The translations under genes were made by a program, and so were the position numbers. From Deltaproteobacteria bacterium (GTDB lineage Bacteria; Desulfobacterota; DSM-4660; Desulfatiglandales; Desulfatiglandaceae): a DNA stretch of 5,478 nt. The number at the start of each line of letters is the position of its first letter. Within the stretch, counting starts at the first letter, position 1. Below are positions 1-4,446 of the stretch, piece after piece. The notes beneath the pieces are model-generated. The model ran no database searches. It was not told the origin of the DNA and was given only the letters and a program-made list of their open reading frames with translations. The stretch lies in contig DUZB01000097.1 of assembly GCA_013349725.1 (NCBI GenBank), positions 549 through 6,026 of the forward strand, in the 5' to 3' direction.

Positions 1-121
1 GCCGTTCGGACGTTTGATTTAGGGTATACAGGTTTTGCTCAACCTCCGTCAAGAGTCTGACATTCAATTCTGGCTTAATTATCCGAACCGGAAGGGTTTC
101 GGCCGAACATTCTTTTTCTAC

Positions 122-137
122 CCGGTCGTACGACCGG
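122..137. promoter_or_regulatory. Perfect 16-bp palindrome upstream of the porin gene (candidate operator)
   Basis: CCGGTCGTACGACCGG is identical to its own reverse complement over all 16 bases. It ends 11 bp before the ribosome binding site of the porin gene and 26 bp before its start codon. A perfect dyad with no spacer suits a dimeric repressor or activator site better than an RNA hairpin, which needs a loop. The regulator is unknown. I could not fix a convincing -35/-10 pair in 1-121, so whether the palindrome lies over or downstream of the transcription start is open. Confidence 0.4.
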
Positions 138-148
138 TGCGAGCGGAC

Positions 149-154
149 AAGGAG
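149..154 (+). promoter_or_regulatory. Ribosome binding site that fixes the porin start
   Basis: AAGGAG lies 9 nt before the ATG at 164. The reading frame is open further upstream to a TTG at 35, but that start has no Shine-Dalgarno sequence and would put 43 polar or mixed residues ahead of the export signal. The ATG at 164 is therefore preferred. Confidence 0.75.
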
Positions 155-163
155 CGTTTGAGT

Positions 164-1549
164 ATGGCAGGGCTCATGCCCAAACCGTTATGGATTTTTC
201 AAGTGTTTGCCAATTTTCAACATGTTATCAGGGGCTTTATTGTCTTTGCAACGGTGTTGCGGTTTCTGTCCCTGGCATGGGTGGCCTTGGCCTCGGGGCC
301 CGACCCGGATGCCCCCAGGTTTCTGGAGGGGGACCTGCGGAAGATTGATTTTGACGTTTCGGGGTTCCATATCTACTGGAAAGACCGGCTGCGACTGGAA
401 AGCCCGGAAAAGGCCTTGAAGATCCAGATTGGCGGAATTGTGCAAGTGGATTCCGGGTATATCGGGGCGAACAGCCCACTGCAGGGGGACTTTCCCGGCC
501 TGCAGGGCTATAACACGGATTTCCGTAGGCTGCGCCTGACCACGTTCACCACCCTCTATGAGACAGTGGATATCAAGCTCGACATTGATTTTGCGCGACA
601 GCAGGAGATCAAGGACTTCTGGATCGGGATGAGCAATCTCCCGGTAGTCGGGGATGTGAGGGTCGGCCACATGAAGGAACCTTTCTCATTAGAGGAGCTG
701 ACCAGCAGCACGAATCTGACATTTATGGAAAAGAGTCTCCCAATCCTGGCCATGTCACCCGGCCGGGACGTGGGGGCACTGTGTCAGAACACGGCCCTGA
801 ACAATCGGCTGACGTGGTCGGCTGGCGCCTTCGTAGTCACCGGTTCCTTTGCCAACATGGGCAATGCTGGGGATCGGCTGTCCCATATACAGGGCTATGC
901 CTTCACCGGCCGGATTACCGGCCTTCCATGGTATGCGGACAAGGGGTTGCGGCTGATGCACACCGGCCTCTCCTATACATATCAGGACCGCAATGCGACC
1001 AACATGGACTCACGCCTGAAGTTGAGTACCCTGCCAGAGAGCTACCTCACGTACCAGAGGCTCGTGAGCACCCCATCCTTTTTAAACAACGGTATGCACA
1101 TGATCGACCAGGAATGGGCTGTGGTCCTGGGGCCATTATCGTTTCAGGCCGAATATGTGCATGCATTCGTAAATGCTGACAAGGCGGACGACCCGGGGTT
1201 CTGGGGCGGCTACGTGTACGGCAGCTATTTCCTCACAGGCGAGCACCGTACCTACGACATGAAGAAGGGATTCTTCGGCCGGGTCAAACCCAAGGACAAT
1301 TTCCGGTTTTTCGGAGTCGGATTGGGGGCCTGGGAACTGGCCCTCCGCTATTCCTATGTGGATCTAAACAGCGGGAAGATCCAGGGAGGGAAGGAGAGGA
1401 ACCTCACGGCCGGCGTCAACTGGTATATCAATCCGCACATTCGCATCATGCTCAATTACATACACGCCGACGTCCGAGACCGGGCTGCCCCACCGGTGGA
1501 CCACGGCAATGCAGACATCTATCAGGGGAGGTTTCAGATCAACTTCTGA
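164..1549 (+). CDS. Outer-membrane porin, phosphate-selective porin O/P (OprP/OprO) family
   Basis: A 461-residue beta-barrel porin predicted to sit in the outer membrane and let small anions or other solutes diffuse into the periplasm. The N-terminus has an export signal: a basic stretch, then a hydrophobic core at about residues 24-42, with a plausible cut after the ALA at 41-43. The mature part opens with the family-typical block FHIYWKDRLRLESPEKA (about 68-84), followed by the first strand KIQIGGIVQVDSGY. Alternating polar/aromatic strands continue to the end, and the last residue is Phe (QINF), the usual outer-membrane targeting signal for barrel assembly. Length is close to the roughly 440 residues usual for OprP-like porins. 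Despite the family name, many members are not phosphate-specific, and substrate cannot be read from this sequence. No pst/pho gene or Pho box is visible nearby. It is apparently a single-gene unit with a palindrome in its leader. Family is confident; substrate is unknown. Confidence 0.9.
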   Translation: MAGLMPKPLWIFQVFANFQHVIRGFIVFATVLRFLSLAWVALASGPDPDAPRFLEGDLRKIDFDVSGFHIYWKDRLRLESPEKALKIQIGGIVQVDSGYIGANSPLQGDFPGLQGYNTDFRRLRLTTFTTLYETVDIKLDIDFARQQEIKDFWIGMSNLPVVGDVRVGHMKEPFSLEELTSSTNLTFMEKSLPILAMSPGRDVGALCQNTALNNRLTWSAGAFVVTGSFANMGNAGDRLSHIQGYAFTGRITGLPWYADKGLRLMHTGLSYTYQDRNATNMDSRLKLSTLPESYLTYQRLVSTPSFLNNGMHMIDQEWAVVLGPLSFQAEYVHAFVNADKADDPGFWGGYVYGSYFLTGEHRTYDMKKGFFGRVKPKDNFRFFGVGLGAWELALRYSYVDLNSGKIQGGKERNLTAGVNWYINPHIRIMLNYIHADVRDRAAPPVDHGNADIYQGRFQINF

Positions 1550-1604
1550 TTCGTATCGCCCGCCGGTAAAAGGGGTATTCGGAGGTTTTGGGCGTTCAGG
1601 AATT

Positions 1605-1623
1605 TGGGGATGGCCCTCTTTTT
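1605..1623 (+). terminator. Weak candidate Rho-independent terminator after the porin gene
   Basis: GGG (1607-1609) can pair with CCC (1614-1616) around a 4-nt loop, with one extra G-U pair outside, followed by a T-run at 1619-1623. It lies about 60 bp past the porin stop, where a terminator would be expected, but the stem is too short to be convincing. No better structure was seen in 1550-1700. Confidence 0.22.
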
Positions 1624-1787
1624 GCTGAATCCCTTCTAATCAGAACCCGGAGCTTTGAAAATCCCGGAAAGGTCGATATGGAGCCCCTGGAAAACGAGTT
1701 TTGGTGTTAAGGGAAAAGGAACCACAACATCTATGGTATCGGATCGGAAAGGGTCGAGGCTTTTTTCAGAAAAGGGGCTATGTCATG

Positions 1788-1816
1788 CAGACAGGTTTAA
1801 GCGGGCTTCGTATAAT
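1788..1816 (+). promoter_or_regulatory. Candidate sigma70-type promoter
   Basis: A perfect -10 hexamer TATAAT at 1811-1816 is preceded, at the optimal 17-bp spacing, by CAGACA at 1788-1793, which matches the -35 consensus TTGACA at four of six positions. Transcription would start near 1823 and run rightward into DNA with no recognised gene. The first structure in the transcript would be the hairpin at 1911-1928. It could drive a small RNA or a very small ORF, or be a chance match in AT-rich DNA. Confidence 0.4.
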
Positions 1817-1910
1817 CAAAGAAGAATAGAAGAAGGTGGTATTTCGGCGTAATTGCGTTACTTCTTTCAACTGTGGACGACCCTTCGATTTCACCATGAG
1901 AATTGTTACA

Positions 1911-1928
1911 ACCCCAACATATTGGGGT
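1911..1928. repeat. Inverted repeat (7-bp stem, 4-nt loop)
   Basis: ACCCCAA-CATA-TTGGGGT: the two 7-base arms at 1911-1917 and 1922-1928 are perfectly complementary. It lies about 90 nt downstream of the predicted start of the promoter at 1788-1816. No T-run follows on either strand, so it is not a classic terminator. It could be an operator or a structured element of a small transcript. Confidence 0.45.
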
Positions 1929-1968
1929 CGGCCAATTTACATCGTTATTCCGCCCGATTCAGCCTTAC

Positions 1969-1995
1969 CTTGCATAAGTCTTGCACGTCACTTGA
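1969..1995. repeat. Three imperfect CTTGCA/CTTGA repeats at 11-bp period
   Basis: CTTGCA occurs at 1969 and 1980, and CTTGA follows at 1991, so the three starts are exactly 11 bp apart, one helical turn. Phased short repeats of this kind often bind a protein on one face of the DNA, but the motif is short and may be coincidental. GCAAGGT at 2053-2059 is the inverse of ACCTTGC at 1967-1973. Confidence 0.25.
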
Positions 1996-2134
1996 TCCAA
2001 TTTTTACCGATTTTCAGCCACTTGTAAACCAAAAAATTTTGAAGTGTCCAACGCAAGGTTAGATATGTCAGCCTTGAAGTCACAGATTTCGCTTTCGTAG
2101 ACCAATTACCCGGGATCTCACCAGGAAATGAATA

Positions 2135-2160
2135 AAATTTTCTATAGCAACGGAAAATTT
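2135..2160. repeat. AT-rich inverted repeat (8-bp stem, 10-nt loop)
   Basis: AAATTTTC at 2135-2142 is the exact reverse complement of GAAAATTT at 2153-2160, with a 10-nt loop between. The stem is weak as RNA. It may be a protein-binding dyad or chance in AT-rich DNA. Confidence 0.3.
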
Positions 2161-2509
2161 AAAAACGCTACGCAGACACAAAATATGGTAGGCGCAAAAA
2201 TTCGCTTTGAGGCTCCAACCAGTTGACATATCTTGACAAAGATCCAATATATCGGGAGGTCAAAAAGCCTGTGATATCTTCAAGTCGGGGAAATTGGGCA
2301 AACCTGAAATAAGTGACCCTATCTTTAGCCTCAGGTAGGTTTTGTTTTCTTTTGGATATACGGAAAAATTCACACTATCAAAAAGTGGTGCTACGCTTTA
2401 CGTATTCAAATAAGCGATTATCCTTTTGAACTCAAGCCGGAAAATACTGACAACCACTACATGTTGTAGTTAATCAAATCACAGCCAATCCGGTTATGGG
2501 AAAAAGGTG

Positions 2510-2665
2510 ATGTGCATCAATCTTTACCAGAAAGCCGCCCAAAATCGTGTAAAGATGGCAGATCAATTGTCGAATTGGCCGGATCCCATCAGAAAAGCAG
2601 GCCTGCAAGCATGCTGGAAGCAAGAGCGCCTGAAAAGGTCTCCGTGTTCAGACACGAAGAAATGA
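2510..2665 (+). CDS. Doubtful small ORF (51 codons), chimeric with the murJ-derived repeat
   Basis: An ATG at 2510 opens a 51-codon frame ending at TGA 2663-2665. The peptide begins MCINLYQKAAQNRVKMADQL, is hydrophilic and basic, and has no signal peptide or membrane segment. Codons 1-27 come from unrecognised DNA. From about codon 28 the frame runs into the 75-bp repeat, read on the strand opposite to the murJ sense, which supplies the Cys- and Lys-rich tail ending in TKK. An AAGGTG sits directly against the ATG (2504-2509), closer than an efficient ribosome binding site should be. It overlaps no other gene and ends 14 bp before the convergent ATPase stop codon. I do not recognise the protein. 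It may be a chance frame or the front of a decayed gene cut off by the duplication. Confidence 0.2.
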   Translation: MCINLYQKAAQNRVKMADQLSNWPDPIRKAGLQACWKQERLKRSPCSDTKK

Positions 2666-2666
2666 A
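2592..2666 (-). repeat. Displaced 75-bp copy of an internal murJ segment
   Basis: This stretch matches 4549-4623 at 72 of 75 positions, in the same orientation and 1957 bp away. It differs only at 2628, 2642 and 2652. Read on the - strand in the murJ frame it encodes the same 25 residues, Phe to Phe, covering the start of the last MurJ membrane segment. There is one silent change and two replacements, Gln to Glu and Trp to Cys. A TGA stop follows directly at 2591-2589. Sequence on both sides is unrelated to murJ. It lies 13 bp beyond the ATPase stop codon and cannot be expressed as MurJ, so it is best read as a gene fragment left by a duplication or insertion event. Confidence 0.9.
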
Positions 2667-2679
2667 CCATGCGAAAACC

Positions 2680-4083
2680 TCATAATTCTTCTCTACCTTC
2701 TGTTTTTTCAGGGTCGGTTCCAAGGGCCTCGGCAATCAGACGTCTGGCCTGCCCGACAAGGTAGAGGGGCAAAGAAACAAGCAGGAAAGGGACGTTGTCT
2801 TTTCCTGCTACTCCGGTCTCTTGCCGGGAACATGATGGCGGCATGGCATTGAACCTGAGCGCCACCGGGGATTTTTTCTCCGCCACAAAAACCTGCAGCG
2901 ATTTCAAGGCGCCGGTCGTGCCCGCCTTTACCTCAACCGGCACGACCTTGTCTTCGTGTGCGATCAGATAATCCACTTCAGCGCTGGAGCTTTTCTGTTC
3001 TCGGTTCCAATAAAAGAGTTGCGGCTTCTCATAGCCTGGCCCGTCATATAAAAGATGCTGACCGACAAACTGTTCGGCCAGAGCGCCATTGTTCACCATG
3101 AGTAGGTCATCCACCACTTCCAAGCCCGGCAGAGTAAGACCAAGTGAAGTTGAAACCAGCCCGGTGTCCAGAAAAAGAGGCTTGAAATCGCGTTCTTTGG
3201 CCTCGGCCCCCAGGGGCACGCCATTTCCGGCACTGTGCCTGACCCGGTAGATGACCCGCGCCATTTCCAGCAGATGCAGGCTATCGGCAAGCTCCCTTGA
3301 CCGCTCTTCAGGGTCAAGCCGCACATATTTAAGTTTATTGCCGATCAGGGCCGGTATCCGCCTGAAGACCTTCCGCAATCTTTCCGGATAAATGCGTTTT
3401 CGGTATTTACTGAAATCATCTTCGTAGGTTTGCAGGATGGCCGCATGTTCACGAATCGCCTCGGTAAGTTGACCGGAATTGCCATACCACGCAACTGCGG
3501 CAGGCATCCCTCCGACAATCCAGAAAAGCTTTAAGAAGTTGAGCAGGGAAAGATGAATAGACTCGGGGATGGGTTCATTTAGTGAGTAGTCTTTCAAAAA
3601 CTTCGTCATTCTCTCCTGACCCAGAGCCAGGAGAAACTCCTCCATGTCCATGGGGCCGAGATGCAGATATTCCACCCGGCCTACCGGCATGGAAAAATCA
3701 TGGTCCGCTAACAAAAATTCCAGCAGAGAACCGGCTGCTATGACATGGAGATCTGATTGCTCTTCGTAGAAATAGCGCAACAGTGGCAGCATCTCCGGTG
3801 CAGCCTGAATTTCGTCGAGGAAGAGCAGGGTTTTCCCGGGGATTATTTCGGCATCGCGGTCAATCTGCAGAAGTTGCAGGCCTCTGCCGATATCTCTGCC
3901 GGCAAAAAGCTGTGCCTTTTCCGGATTTTTGTCAAAATTTATTTCAACCAGGTTGCCGAACTGACCGGCAAATTCCCGAACCAGCCATGTTTTGCCAACC
4001 TGTCGAGCTCCCCGGATAATGAGCGGCTTCCGGTTAGGGCGATCTTTCCAGTCAATAAGGTCATGCAGGGCCTTGCGATACAT
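2680..4083 (-). CDS. AAA-type ATPase with C-terminal DUF4143 domain
   Basis: A 467-residue soluble protein, full length for the widespread family of prokaryotic AAA ATPases joined to DUF4143. The N-terminal ATPase domain shows Walker A GARQVGKT (about 25-32), Walker B LLFLDEIQ (86-93) and a sensor-1-like AAGSLLEF (116-123). The family's GRVEYL block follows (135-140), then GGMPAAVAWY in the middle. The C-terminal part contains a helical region and then the DUF4143 nuclease-like core: FYWNRE, then AEVDYL and VPVEVKAG. Asp371, Glu384 and Lys386 are spaced like a D-ExK site of the PD-(D/E)XK fold. ATP binding is secure; nuclease activity is inference. The cellular role of the family is not settled, and it is often found as a lone accessory gene. 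The start is the ATG at 4083, with GAGG 5 nt upstream; a GTG two codons earlier would overlap that site. It lies 363 bp downstream of murJ on the same strand, too far for obvious coupling. The murJ-derived repeat follows its stop codon. Confidence 0.88.
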   Translation of the reverse strand: MYRKALHDLIDWKDRPNRKPLIIRGARQVGKTWLVREFAGQFGNLVEINFDKNPEKAQLFAGRDIGRGLQLLQIDRDAEIIPGKTLLFLDEIQAAPEMLPLLRYFYEEQSDLHVIAAGSLLEFLLADHDFSMPVGRVEYLHLGPMDMEEFLLALGQERMTKFLKDYSLNEPIPESIHLSLLNFLKLFWIVGGMPAAVAWYGNSGQLTEAIREHAAILQTYEDDFSKYRKRIYPERLRKVFRRIPALIGNKLKYVRLDPEERSRELADSLHLLEMARVIYRVRHSAGNGVPLGAEAKERDFKPLFLDTGLVSTSLGLTLPGLEVVDDLLMVNNGALAEQFVGQHLLYDGPGYEKPQLFYWNREQKSSSAEVDYLIAHEDKVVPVEVKAGTTGALKSLQVFVAEKKSPVALRFNAMPPSCSRQETGVAGKDNVPFLLVSLPLYLVGQARRLIAEALGTDPEKTEGREEL

Positions 4084-4088
4084 TTGCA

Positions 4089-4092
4089 CCTC
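4089..4092 (-). promoter_or_regulatory. Ribosome binding site that decides the ATPase start
   Basis: On the - strand GAGG stands 5 nt before the ATG at 4083-4081. The alternative GTG start at 4089-4087 would overlap this site, so the ATG is preferred. No convincing -35/-10 pair was found upstream on this strand. Confidence 0.6.
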
Positions 4093-4147
4093 GCGGATAG
4101 AATTTCCAGGTCACCAAAAACAAGGATTCTCCGGCATCCTTCATAAC

Positions 4148-4175
4148 GGCTAAAAAGTGGTTTACACTTTTTGCC
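4148..4175. repeat. AT-rich hairpin upstream of the ATPase gene
   Basis: AAAAAGTG (4152-4159) pairs perfectly with CACTTTTT (4165-4172) around a 5-nt loop. Outside one unpaired T, GGC (4148-4150) pairs with GCC (4173-4175), giving 11 base pairs in all. It lies 65-92 bp upstream of the ATPase start. It could be an operator for that gene or a weak terminator for transcripts leaving murJ. The left arm plus two bases (AAAAAGTGGT) recurs at 2380-2389. Confidence 0.45.
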
Positions 4176-4180
4176 ATGAA

Positions 4181-4196
4181 AATACTTTAATACTTT
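4181..4196. repeat. Tandem octamer AATACTTT x2
   Basis: AATACTTT occurs twice back to back (4181-4188 and 4189-4196), between the hairpin at 4148-4175 and the palindromic element at 4211-4283. It may be a binding site for a regulator of the ATPase gene, or simple-sequence slippage. Confidence 0.35.
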
Positions 4197-4210
4197 CACC
4201 ACCCGGTTCA

Positions 4211-4283
4211 CGTCATTCCCGCGAACGCGGGAATCCACCTTGCTGCACAAAATCGTGGATTCCGGGTCATGCCCGGAATGACG
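4211..4283. repeat. Composite palindromic intergenic repeat (REP/MITE-like)
   Basis: A 73-bp element bounded by the inverted ends CGTCATTCC (4211-4219) and GGAATGACG (4275-4283). Inside are two hairpins: ATTCCCGCG-AA-CGCGGGAAT (4215-4234) and ATTCCGGG-TCATG-CCCGGAAT (4259-4279). GGAATCCA (4230-4237) and TGGATTCC (4256-4263) also pair with each other, so the whole element can fold into a branched structure. The ATTCCC...GGGAAT core resembles the dRS3-type repeats known from Neisseria, and similar elements are common between genes in many environmental bacteria. Its - strand translation gives the familiar spurious peptide DSRVRGND. It sits between murJ and the ATPase gene, where it may limit read-through. 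No transposase is present. Confidence 0.85.
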
Positions 4284-4446
4284 GAAATGTAAACTACCAA
4301 ATGAAGAATGTTAAGATTATGCACATAAATGGATAAAAGACAAGGGTATTTTGCGCAATAATGGTTTTTATATCAGGTTGTCCGAAACTGTTTTCAATCA
4401 AAGAGGTTTTCCAATTTGTACGCTTCTCTCCGCGAAATACAGGCTT

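Larger units (their letters stand above)
1550..2509. other. Long intergenic region without a recognisable gene
   Basis: About 960 bp with no coding sequence I can support. Reading frames of 63-69 codons at 1655-2062 have no usable ribosome binding site and no recognisable protein content. From about 1850 the base composition shifts to AT-rich, unlike the GC-rich porin and ATPase genes on either side. What can be seen is a promoter-like pair at 1788-1816, hairpins at 1911-1928, 2135-2160 and 2456-2470 (ACTACA-TGT-TGTAGT), and 11-bp-phased repeats at 1969-1995. There are two TTGACA hexamers at 2223 and 2233 without a well-spaced -10. Short unrelated open stretches in different frames (for example 2128-2226) could be decayed coding DNA, but no parent gene is recognised. 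Confidence 0.55.

Noticed and set aside
35..163. TTG start extending the porin by 43 residues
   Set aside because: It has no ribosome binding site and would bury the export signal behind a polar stretch. The ATG at 164 has AAGGAG at ideal spacing.
188..670. 160-codon open frame on the - strand inside the porin gene
   Set aside because: It is antisense to a clear porin, with no recognisable protein and no ribosome binding site. It is explained by the codon structure of the + strand gene.
1655..2062. Three short + strand frames (63-69 codons) in the gap after the porin
   Set aside because: They overlap each other, use weak starts or lack a ribosome binding site, and show no recognisable protein content.
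2128..2226. 32-codon frame starting MNKIFYSNGK
   Set aside because: The peptide looks plausible, but the AGGA before the ATG is only one base away, the frame is short enough to occur by chance, and no family is recognised. It could be a relic of decayed coding DNA.
2223..2253. TTGACA hexamers at 2223 and 2233 with TATATC at 2248
   Set aside because: The spacings are 19 and 9 bp, neither of which makes a good sigma70 promoter, and no gene follows.
2211..2312. Open stretch containing YLDKDPIYREV followed by TAA
   Set aside because: It is only about 33 codons long, in a different frame from the preceding stretch, with only a TTG start. It is not enough to call a gene or a frameshifted pseudogene.
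3939..4250. 103-codon - strand frame containing DSRVRGND
   Set aside because: The first residues are the typical spurious translation of the palindromic intergenic repeat, and the rest overlaps the ATPase gene in another frame.
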